NCBI RefSeq assembly: GCF_001556045.1
Contig: NZ_LSIC01000078.1
Coordinates: 99,400-163,399 of the forward strand
Source: Bradyrhizobium sp. CCH5-F6
Lineage (GTDB): Bacteria; Pseudomonadota; Alphaproteobacteria; Rhizobiales; Xanthobacteraceae
DNA: 64,000 nucleotides
Direction of reading: 5' to 3'
Of this stretch, positions 51,498 through 58,704 are shown piece after piece. Position 1 is the first letter of the stretch; each line of letters opens with the position of its first letter. The notes below the pieces were generated by a model. That model saw nothing but the letters and a program-made list of their open reading frames with translations, was not told the DNA's origin and searched no databases. The position numbers were made by a program, and so were the translations under genes.

Positions 51498-52811
51498 ATG
51501 CGTTTCGCCGTGATCGGGACGGGAATTGCCGGCAATGCCGCCGCGTGGCTCCTGTCGAAACGCCATGCTGTGACGGTGTACGAGCGCGAGCTGCGCCCAG
51601 GCGGACATAGCCATACCGTTCGTGTCGACTACGATGGCGAGGCTATAGACGTCGACGTCGGCTTCATCGTGTTCAACGAGGCGAACTATCCGCAACTGAC
51701 GGCGCTGTTCGCGCGGCTGGGCGTGAGGACCGTCGAAACTTGCATGAGCTTCGCCATGTCCGCCGATCACGGTCGGTTCGAATGGCGGGGTGGCGGCGAG
51801 ACCTTCCTTCAAACTGTTCGCGGCCTGTTCGCACAGCCGAGCAATCTCGGATCGCCCTCCTATTTTCGCATGCTGGCCGAGGTGCTGCGCTTCAACAGGC
51901 AGAGCGCGGCGGACTTGCGCGCCGGCCGGCTGCACAACCTGACGCTGGGCGAGTATCTGCGCAAGGAATCATTCGGCCCGCGCCTGTTCTCCGATTATCT
52001 CGGACCGATGGGGGCGGCGATCTGGTCGTCCTCGTCGGACGACATTATGTCCTTTCCGGCGGAAAACTTCGTCGCCTTCTTCGACAACCATCGGCTCCTG
52101 CACCTGGACCGGCCGCGCTGGCGTACCGTGGAGGGTGGCAGCCGGCGCTATGTCGAGAAGCTCACCGCTATGTTCAAGGACAACATTCGGCTAGGTTGTG
52201 CAGTGACGTCGATCCATCGATCGGAGCATGGCGTGACGGTCCGCGACACTCAAGGCGGTGTGGAGACTTACGATGCCGTGGTCATGGCCTGCCACAGCGA
52301 TCAGGCCTTGGCGGCGCTGCCGGACGCCGACGCCCAGGAGCGATCCATTCTCGGCGCGATCAGGTATGCCCCCAACACCGTCTATCTGCACCGCGATCGC
52401 AATCTCATGCCCAGGCGCCGCCAGGCATGGGCATCCTGGAACTTCCTGCAATGGCCGCGACAAACGCCCGCGCAGAACGACGTGGCCGTGACCTATTGGA
52501 TGAACCGCCTGCAGGGCATAGACGACAGCAAGCCATTGTTCGTCAGTCTCAACCCGCCTTTCGAGCCGGCGGAACATCTGACGTTTGGAAAATTCAGCTT
52601 CGCCCATCCGCAATACGATCTGGCAGCGTTCGCGGCGCAGCAACGGCTCCCCGCAATTCAAGGCCGCCGCCGGACGTGGTTCTGCGGCGCCTGGACCGGC
52701 TATGGCTTTCACGAGGACGGCTTGCAGGCCGGCATCTCCGTTGCCGAGGCACTTGGCGGCGAGGTTCCATGGCGTCAGGCCGACCCGCTGCTGGTCCAGG
52801 CCGCTGAGTAG
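51498..52811 (+). CDS. NAD/FAD-dependent oxidoreductase (COG2907-like)
   Basis: The 437-residue flavoprotein has an N-terminal Rossmann motif (FAVIGTGIAGNAAAWLLSKR, then VYERELRPGGHSHTV) and the DVDVGFIVFNEANYPQLTALFARLGV segment of the COG2907 family of amine-oxidase-like proteins. Characterised relatives linked to the RpoE stimulon act on fatty-acyl chains (the furan fatty acid pathway in Rhodobacter is recalled, not verified here). It is the first gene of a three-gene operon with DUF1365 and Cfa, spaced 1 and 3 bp apart. Start at MRFAVIG, preceded by GGGGGCGACAG. Confidence 0.87.
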   Translation: MRFAVIGTGIAGNAAAWLLSKRHAVTVYERELRPGGHSHTVRVDYDGEAIDVDVGFIVFNEANYPQLTALFARLGVRTVETCMSFAMSADHGRFEWRGGGETFLQTVRGLFAQPSNLGSPSYFRMLAEVLRFNRQSAADLRAGRLHNLTLGEYLRKESFGPRLFSDYLGPMGAAIWSSSSDDIMSFPAENFVAFFDNHRLLHLDRPRWRTVEGGSRRYVEKLTAMFKDNIRLGCAVTSIHRSEHGVTVRDTQGGVETYDAVVMACHSDQALAALPDADAQERSILGAIRYAPNTVYLHRDRNLMPRRRQAWASWNFLQWPRQTPAQNDVAVTYWMNRLQGIDDSKPLFVSLNPPFEPAEHLTFGKFSFAHPQYDLAAFAAQQRLPAIQGRRRTWFCGAWTGYGFHEDGLQAGISVAEALGGEVPWRQADPLLVQAAE

Positions 52812-52812
52812 C

Positions 52813-53604
52813 ATGATGGTCCGAACGAAATCGACGAGAGCGGAGAATGCGATAGCGCCCGCCGCACTCTACTGGGGAAAAGTGTTGCACGCGCGCTGGC
52901 GGCCCGTGCAACACAGGTTCAGCTACCGGGTGATGAGCCTGCTGATCGATCTCGACCGGTTGAACGAGGCAGATCGCCAGTCCCGGCTGTTTGGCGTCAA
53001 TCGAGCAGCACTGTTCAGCTTCCACGAGAGCGATCACGGCGAAGACAGGAGCATGTGCCTCAGCCAGCACGTTCGCGGGCTGGCAGCGGAGCACGGCATC
53101 GATCTCTCCGGAGGCCGTATTCTGCTTCTCTGTTATCCCCGGCTTCTGGGCTACGTGTTCAACCCGCTATCGGTCTATTTCTGCTACGGCGCGTCCGGCG
53201 ATCTCGCCCTGTTGATCTACGAGGTCCGCAACACATTCGGGGAGATGCATTCCTACGTCCTGCCCGTGCAAGACGCGCGACCGGGCTGCACAATACGACA
53301 GACCCGGGCGAAGGAGTTTTACGTTTCACCTTTCATGGAGATGGAGACGCATTACCGCTTCAGCATTTCTCCACCGGAGCAAGATGTGAGGGTCAGGATC
53401 GTGCAGACGAGCGAGCAGGGCGCGATGTTTGCGGCAGCGTTCCGCGGACGACGCCGCCCTCTGACCAGCCACTCGCTACTGGCGGCGCTGTTCGGTCTGC
53501 CCTTCCTGACTTTCAAGGTGATCGCAGCCATCCACTGGGAAGCGTTGCGGCTTTGGCTGAAAGGTGCTCCGTATGTGCCACGTTTGAAACAACGCGAGAC
53601 TTGA
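52813..53604 (+). CDS. DUF1365 family protein
   Basis: The 263-residue protein begins after a doubled ATG (52813, 52816) and contains the DUF1365 hallmarks: YWGKVLHARWRPVQHRFSYRVMSLLIDLDRL near residue 20, LLCYPRLLGYVFNPLSVYFCYG near 105, and the EVRNTFGEMHSYVLP and RAKEFYVSPFMEMETHYRF segments. DUF1365 proteins are of unknown biochemistry and nearly always sit between an FAD oxidoreductase and a cyclopropane synthase, as here. It starts 1 bp after the upstream stop codon and ends 3 bp before cfa. Confidence 0.88.
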   Translation: MMVRTKSTRAENAIAPAALYWGKVLHARWRPVQHRFSYRVMSLLIDLDRLNEADRQSRLFGVNRAALFSFHESDHGEDRSMCLSQHVRGLAAEHGIDLSGGRILLLCYPRLLGYVFNPLSVYFCYGASGDLALLIYEVRNTFGEMHSYVLPVQDARPGCTIRQTRAKEFYVSPFMEMETHYRFSISPPEQDVRVRIVQTSEQGAMFAAAFRGRRRPLTSHSLLAALFGLPFLTFKVIAAIHWEALRLWLKGAPYVPRLKQRET

Positions 53605-53607
53605 ACC

Positions 53608-54825
53608 ATGGACCTCGCAGCCACGCATCAGGCCGTCCAATTCGATGGAGTCCCATTCCTTGCGCGACTGACTCTGCGCCTTGCATCGCAGATCCGGTAC
53701 GGCACCGTTCATGTACGCCTTCCCGACCAGAGAATCGTCACGTTGCGCGGCCCGCTTCCGGGTCCGGCGGCCACCATCGAGCTGAACAATTACAGGTTCG
53801 CGCGCAGCCTCGTCATAGGCGGCGACATTGGCATGGCCGAGGCTTACATTCGAGGCGATTGGTCCACGCCCGATCTCACCCAGCTTCTCTACGTGTTCTG
53901 TCTCAACGAAGAGCTGGTCGACAGCGCCTTTGCGGGGAACATGCTGGTCCGGCTCTGCCGGCGGGTGCTTCATCGCCTGCGCCGGAACACGAAACAGGGG
54001 TCGAGGCACAACATCCATTCGCACTATGATCTCGGAAACGAGTTCTTCGCTGCCTGGCTCGATTCGAGCATGACCTACTCGTCGGCCCTGTTCCCGGCCG
54101 AGACAGCCGACCTGCCCGCCGCTCAACATCACAAATACGAGCAACTGGCGAAGGCCATCGAATTGCGGCCCGGTCAGAGCGTGCTCGAGATCGGATGCGG
54201 TTGGGGCGGCTTCGCCGAATTTGCCGCGAAGACTTACGGTGCGAGCGTGGTGGCGCTGACCATCAGCAAGGAGCAGCACGAATTTGCCCGTCGACGAATC
54301 CACGAAGCCGGCCTTTCCGAAAAAGTCGAGGTCCGGTTGCAGGATTATCGCGACCAGGAAGGCCATTTCGACCGCATCGCCTCCATCGAGATGATCGAGG
54401 CCGTCGGCGAGCAATTCTGGCCAGCATACTTCCATCAGTTGAACCGGCGACTCAAGCCCGGCGGGCTGGCAGGCATCCAGGCCATCACGGTCCGCGACGA
54501 GCTCTTCGACAGCTATCGGCAGCGCGTGGACTTCATCCAGAGATACATCTTTCCGGGAGGGATGCTCCCTTCGACGAACATCCTGCGCTCGCTCGGCGAT
54601 CGCTTCGAGGTGCCTGTCATCCGAGAGCGTGTGTTCGGGCAGGACTATGCAAAGACGATCGCACTCTGGCGAGAGAACTTCAGCCAGGCATGGGCAGACC
54701 TGACCTCGCTCGGGTTCGACGAGCCCTTCCGCCGGCTGTGGGAATACTATCTGTGCTACTGCGAGGCAGGGTTCAGGGCCGGAAAGATCGACGTCCGACA
54801 GCTGGTTTTTGCACGCCAAAGCTGA
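53608..54825 (+). CDS. cfa: cyclopropane-fatty-acyl-phospholipid synthase family methyltransferase
   Basis: The 405-residue SAM-dependent enzyme transfers a methylene or methyl group to unsaturated acyl chains of membrane phospholipids. The CFA signature HYDLGNEFFAAWLDSSMTYS is at residues 139-158, SAM motif I VLEIGCGWGG at 192-201, and the bicarbonate-site region IEMIEAVGEQFWPAYF near 250. In the RpoE/ChrR regulon of Rhodobacter, Cfa homologues are induced by singlet oxygen and implicated in protection of membranes. It ends a three-gene operon driven from the candidate promoter at 51412. Confidence 0.92.
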   Translation: MDLAATHQAVQFDGVPFLARLTLRLASQIRYGTVHVRLPDQRIVTLRGPLPGPAATIELNNYRFARSLVIGGDIGMAEAYIRGDWSTPDLTQLLYVFCLNEELVDSAFAGNMLVRLCRRVLHRLRRNTKQGSRHNIHSHYDLGNEFFAAWLDSSMTYSSALFPAETADLPAAQHHKYEQLAKAIELRPGQSVLEIGCGWGGFAEFAAKTYGASVVALTISKEQHEFARRRIHEAGLSEKVEVRLQDYRDQEGHFDRIASIEMIEAVGEQFWPAYFHQLNRRLKPGGLAGIQAITVRDELFDSYRQRVDFIQRYIFPGGMLPSTNILRSLGDRFEVPVIRERVFGQDYAKTIALWRENFSQAWADLTSLGFDEPFRRLWEYYLCYCEAGFRAGKIDVRQLVFARQS

Positions 54826-54893
54826 CGCAGCTCAGGGCGCAACGGCCCTGTGCGCTCGAACTACCCGGCGCCCGAAGGAATCGGACGCACGGG

Positions 54894-55871
54894 CTATTTT
54901 TCGAAGCGAGGTCGCGCCGGCAGGGGTCGCTCGATATTCCCGGACAAGGCATCCGCCTGCAGCAGACGGGCTCCCGGCCAATCCCCGCTGCGAATGAGAC
55001 GTTCGACGACGTCGCGCAGGATATCGCCAACCTTGCGGACCAGGCGGCCTGGATTGGTCTTGGTGGCCACATAGCTGCGCAATTTGATCGAGGGCTCGAT
55101 CGCCAGAATCTGCGCACGTTCCGTCGGTTCTTCCGTTGCGAGCGCCACGCGCGGGAGGATGGTGTGACCACGGCCTTCGCGCGCAAGGGCTTTGAGCTGC
55201 CCCACGGAATTGATCTGCGCCCCGAATTTCAGCGCGAGATGATGAGCCTTTGCGGTCTTGCTCAGCAATGGGCGCACCGGGTGCTCGCCGTCGGTCGTGT
55301 AGATGAGCCAGCGGGGGAGTTCCTCAAGTGGAATGCTTTGGCGCCCGGCCGACTCTTCGCCGACTTTCCCGAACAACACCAGCTCATCCTCGGCAAGCCC
55401 GGTCAGCGACAGGCCGTCGGCCTGGTCATCGCCATAGAGGATGCCGGTATCGATCTTGCCCGACCGGAGCCAGCCGCGCAGGTCACCCGTCAGGCCTTCG
55501 AACACATGCACCTGCGCGCCGGGAAACTGGCCCTCCAGGGCCTGCAGCAGCGGCAGCGTCAGCACGGACGCCATGCTTACGGGGATACCGATGGTGAGTT
55601 CCCCCGCCACGTCGGCAGCTTCTCGAACCTCCCGGCGGGCCAGTTCGAATTGGGCACGGATCTGCCGGGCATGATCCAGCAGAACCTCGCCACAGGGTGT
55701 CAAGGTCACGCCGCGGGCGTGGCGGAAAAGGAGCTGGACCCCGAGATCGGCCTCCAGGGCCGCAATCTGGCTCGAAAGCGCCGACTGGGCAATGTTGCAA
55801 CGTGCAGCGGCTTTTGTGATGCATCCATGAGTCGCAACATTCTGAAAATGCACGAGTTGTTTGAGATTCAT
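54894..55871 (-). CDS. LysR-type transcriptional regulator
   Basis: The 325-residue regulator has an N-terminal winged helix-turn-helix (LKQLVHFQNVATHGCITKAAARCNIAQSALSSQIAALEADLGVQLLFRHARGVTLTPCGEVL) and a C-terminal effector domain with GELTIGIPVSMASVLTLPLLQAL. It resembles the nitrogen-assimilation-control/CbbR-like group (Nac-type). It is divergent from the NMT1-type ABC operon and probably controls it in response to the transported compound or a metabolite. The start at MNLKQLVHFQNV is the conserved one. Confidence 0.9.
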   Translation of the reverse strand: MNLKQLVHFQNVATHGCITKAAARCNIAQSALSSQIAALEADLGVQLLFRHARGVTLTPCGEVLLDHARQIRAQFELARREVREAADVAGELTIGIPVSMASVLTLPLLQALEGQFPGAQVHVFEGLTGDLRGWLRSGKIDTGILYGDDQADGLSLTGLAEDELVLFGKVGEESAGRQSIPLEELPRWLIYTTDGEHPVRPLLSKTAKAHHLALKFGAQINSVGQLKALAREGRGHTILPRVALATEEPTERAQILAIEPSIKLRSYVATKTNPGRLVRKVGDILRDVVERLIRSGDWPGARLLQADALSGNIERPLPARPRFEK

Positions 55872-55906
55872 GGGTGCGCCATTGCAGCCGGGATCGATCC
55901 ACGAGC

Positions 55907-55959
55907 GATCTTAAAATCAGATCGCAGTCAGCGCAATTTACTGTTTGATGAATTTTAAG
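55907..55959. promoter_or_regulatory. candidate LysR operator in the divergent gap
   Basis: The palindrome GATCT-N7-AGATC (55907-55923) and an inverted pair CTTAAAAT (55910-55917) / ATTTTAAG (55952-55959) sit midway between the LysR start and the ABC binding-protein start. Size and position suit LysR recognition and activation sites. Confidence 0.45.
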
Positions 55960-56008
55960 GCAGGCCCGAAGATTGCCTCGCCGGTTAGCAGATTGTTCCG
56001 GAGGGAAA

Positions 56009-57049
56009 ATGACGAGCAGAAATGGCAATGGCCGGTGGAGCCGTCGCGAAGTCGCCAAAGGGTTGCTGGCCGCACCCTTTGTACTGTCCACCGCGGCCAA
56101 AGCACAGTCGTCCGCGAAGTACGAATTCGGCGTTGCCGGCATCGACCCCATCTACAGTGCGCCCTACATCGCGTTCAAAAAGGGGTACTTCAAGGAAGCC
56201 GGCATCGATGTGGGCTACCTGAATTCCCAGAGCGGGCCTCGCACCAAGCAGATCCTCACGGCGGGGCAGGTGCTGGTGGGATGCAGCGGCGTCAATGACG
56301 CACTCGCCACCACCGTTGCCGGCAAGCCCACCACGGTTGTCTTCGGGCTTGATCGCAGAATTACCTACGCAAACATCCTGATCCGCAAGGAAGACGCCGG
56401 CAAGTTCAAGTCGGTCGCCGACCTCAGTGGTCAGCGACTGGCCGTGACTCAACTCCAATCGGCCACTTGGCTGATGGCCGTCTTCATCACCGAGAAGGGC
56501 GGCGCCAAGGACGTCGATATCCGCGGCCTCGGCGACTTTGCGACCATGCTCGGTGCGCTGAAATCGAAGCAGGTGGCGGCGACGATCGCGACCTCAGCCA
56601 TGCTCGAACAGATGAAGGGCGAGGACTGGGCGGTGCCGCTGTTCAGCATCGGCGACGATGCCAGCTGGAAATCGACCTTCGGTGGCGATGTCCCGGGCAT
56701 CGGCTGCTATGTCCTGCAGGAGCAGATCGACAAGAATCCGGCAGCGATCCAGGCGGCGGTCACCGCCCTTGTGAAGGCGCAGAACCTCATCAACTCGAGT
56801 TCGCCCGAGCAACTCACCGAGTTGCTGCACGAAGACTATATGAACTCGCTGCCGAAGGAGACCGTGAAGAGCGGCCTGACCTTCTACAAGCAGAACGTCT
56901 TCTCGCCGGACAACATCATTTCCGAGGACAGCTACGCGCTTCTCTCCAACATCATCAAGGACCGCCAGTTCACGCCCGATCAGATGGCGAAGATTCCGTA
57001 CAAGGCGGCGATCAACATGGATTTCGTTCGCAAGGCGCGCGCGGCATGA
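56009..57049 (+). CDS. ABC transporter substrate-binding protein, NMT1/SsuA-like, Tat signal
   Basis: The 346-residue protein has a twin-arginine leader (WSRREVAKGLLAAPFVLSTAAKA), so it may be exported folded by Tat. The mature part shows the NMT1 pattern: IDPIYSAPYIAFKKGYFKEAGIDVGYL, AGQVLVGCSGVNDALATTVAGKP and DLSGQRLAVTQLQSAT. It binds a small nitrogenous or sulfonated compound in the periplasm and delivers it to the ATPase and permease encoded next, with an ATGA overlap to the ATPase. GGAGGG precedes the ATG at 56009. Confidence 0.88.
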   Translation: MTSRNGNGRWSRREVAKGLLAAPFVLSTAAKAQSSAKYEFGVAGIDPIYSAPYIAFKKGYFKEAGIDVGYLNSQSGPRTKQILTAGQVLVGCSGVNDALATTVAGKPTTVVFGLDRRITYANILIRKEDAGKFKSVADLSGQRLAVTQLQSATWLMAVFITEKGGAKDVDIRGLGDFATMLGALKSKQVAATIATSAMLEQMKGEDWAVPLFSIGDDASWKSTFGGDVPGIGCYVLQEQIDKNPAAIQAAVTALVKAQNLINSSSPEQLTELLHEDYMNSLPKETVKSGLTFYKQNVFSPDNIISEDSYALLSNIIKDRQFTPDQMAKIPYKAAINMDFVRKARAA

Positions 57050-57828
57050 GCGCGATGATCGAGCTTCGACACATCGGCAAGTCGTTCGAGAGCAAGAGCG
57101 GCGAGATCGTGAAGGCCGTAGGCGACGTCTCCCTGACCGTCGAGAAGGGGGAGTTCGTCTGCATCGTCGGACCGTCCGGTTGCGGCAAGAGCACGATCCT
57201 CAACATGATCGCCGGCTTCATGCCGCCGACCGCCGGCGAGGTGTATGTCGACGGCGCGCGCGTCGATCGCGACGTGCCGGCGTCGCTGGGATACATCTTC
57301 CAGAAGGACACCGTGCTGCCCTGGTACACGGTGCGGCAGAATGTCGGTCTCGGCCTCAAATTCGCCGGCGCGGCCAGGCAGGATACCGACAAGAAGATCG
57401 ACCGGCTGCTGCGGCTCGCGCATCTCAGCAATTTTGCGGAGGCTTATCCGCATCAGCTTTCCGGCGGCATGCGCCGCCGGGTCGCGCTTTGCATGAGTCT
57501 CGCGGTGGATCCGAAGATCCTGCTGCTCGACGAACCGTTCGGCGCCCTCGATACGCATACCAAGACGCATCTGCACAGTGAACTGCTCGAGATCTGGCGC
57601 GAGCTCGGCCAAACCGTGGTCATGATCACGCATGATCTCGACGAGGCGGTCACGCTCGCCAGCCGCGTCATCGTTCTGTCGGCGCCACCCAGCCACATCC
57701 TGCTCGAAGAAGTCATCGACATTCCCTATCCGCGCGACGTCTTCGAGTTGCGGCAATCGAGCCAGTTCACCTCTCATATCCAGCGCGTCTGGAAGGTGCT
57801 CGGCAACCAGTTCAGGGCGGCAGCATGA
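57046..57828 (+). CDS. ABC transporter ATP-binding protein, SsuB/TauB-like
   Basis: The 260-residue ATPase has Walker A GPSGCGKS at 42-49, the signature LSGGMRRRVALCMSL, Walker B ILLLDEPFGALD and H-loop ITHD. It matches nitrate/sulfonate/taurine importer ATPases. A Gln-to-Arg change in the signature (LSGGMRRR in place of LSGGMxQR) is common in this family. ATGA overlaps join it to the binding-protein gene and to the permease gene, so the three are translated as a unit. Confidence 0.93.
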   Translation: MSAMIELRHIGKSFESKSGEIVKAVGDVSLTVEKGEFVCIVGPSGCGKSTILNMIAGFMPPTAGEVYVDGARVDRDVPASLGYIFQKDTVLPWYTVRQNVGLGLKFAGAARQDTDKKIDRLLRLAHLSNFAEAYPHQLSGGMRRRVALCMSLAVDPKILLLDEPFGALDTHTKTHLHSELLEIWRELGQTVVMITHDLDEAVTLASRVIVLSAPPSHILLEEVIDIPYPRDVFELRQSSQFTSHIQRVWKVLGNQFRAAA

Positions 57829-58697
57829 GCAGCGAACAGGTGCAGATCGCCGGTCCGGAGGTTTCTGCGGGCCGCGCATCCGGGATGCAGCCGCGACGTC
57901 GTTCGGCAGGCGGCTTGCGGATCACGCTCACGCAAGTTCTGATCCTGGCCGTGGCGCTCGGAGTCTGGGAAGCGCTGACGCGCATCACCTGGTTTCAGCA
58001 GAATACGATCTTCGATCCGTTCTTTATCAGCCGGCCCTCGCTGATCGGCGCGCGCATCTGGCAGTGGATGCAGCCGGGCAAGAACGCCATCTGGCCCCAT
58101 CTGGCGTCGACACTCTATGCCACCGGCCTGGGTCTGCTGGTCGGCACTGCGTCCGGCTTCGCCGTCGGCGTGATGCTCGCCCAGAGCCGGTTCTGGGCAA
58201 AGGTGCTCAACCCCTTCATCGTCTCGATGAACTCGATGCCGCGCATCGCCTTCGTGCCGCTGATCACGATGCTGTTCGGCCTGGGTCTCGCCTCGAAGGT
58301 CGTGACCGCCTGGTTCATGGTGTTCTTCCTCGTCTTCTTCAACACCTACAAGGGCGCGAACAGCGTCGAGCAGGAACTGGTGAATTTCTGCCGGACGCTC
58401 GGCGGCCGGCGTTCGCAGATCCTCTGGCGCGTGCGCATTCCGACGGCGGCGGCATGGACCTTCGCATCGCTGCCCAATGCCATCAGCTTCGCACTGATCG
58501 GCGTGGTGCTTGCCGAGTTCGTGGGATCGACGACCGGCGTCGGCTATCTTCTGACGACGGCTCTGGCGACGCTCAATGCGACGGACATGTTCGCCTCGAT
58601 CGTCATCCTGAGTCTGGTCGGCGTGGGTCTGGTATATCTGATCAGCGCGATCGAGCGACGACTGCTGCATTGGTCGTCCGAATTCCGCAACGATTGA
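57825..58697 (+). CDS. ABC transporter permease, SsuC/TauC-like
   Basis: The 290-residue inner-membrane protein has a hydrophilic N-terminus (about 30 residues) and about six helices. The BPD_transp_1 features are TLYATGLGLLVGTASGFAVGVMLAQSRF, the EAA-type loop VEQELVNFCRTLGGRRSQILWRVRIPTAAAWTFASLP and AEFVGSTTGVGYLL. It forms the channel with the upstream ATPase. The start overlaps the ATPase stop. The molybdoenzyme gene follows 7 bp later, suggesting that the imported compound is its substrate. Confidence 0.93.
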   Translation: MSSEQVQIAGPEVSAGRASGMQPRRRSAGGLRITLTQVLILAVALGVWEALTRITWFQQNTIFDPFFISRPSLIGARIWQWMQPGKNAIWPHLASTLYATGLGLLVGTASGFAVGVMLAQSRFWAKVLNPFIVSMNSMPRIAFVPLITMLFGLGLASKVVTAWFMVFFLVFFNTYKGANSVEQELVNFCRTLGGRRSQILWRVRIPTAAAWTFASLPNAISFALIGVVLAEFVGSTTGVGYLLTTALATLNATDMFASIVILSLVGVGLVYLISAIERRLLHWSSEFRND

Positions 58698-58704
58698 GGC
58701 GCGC

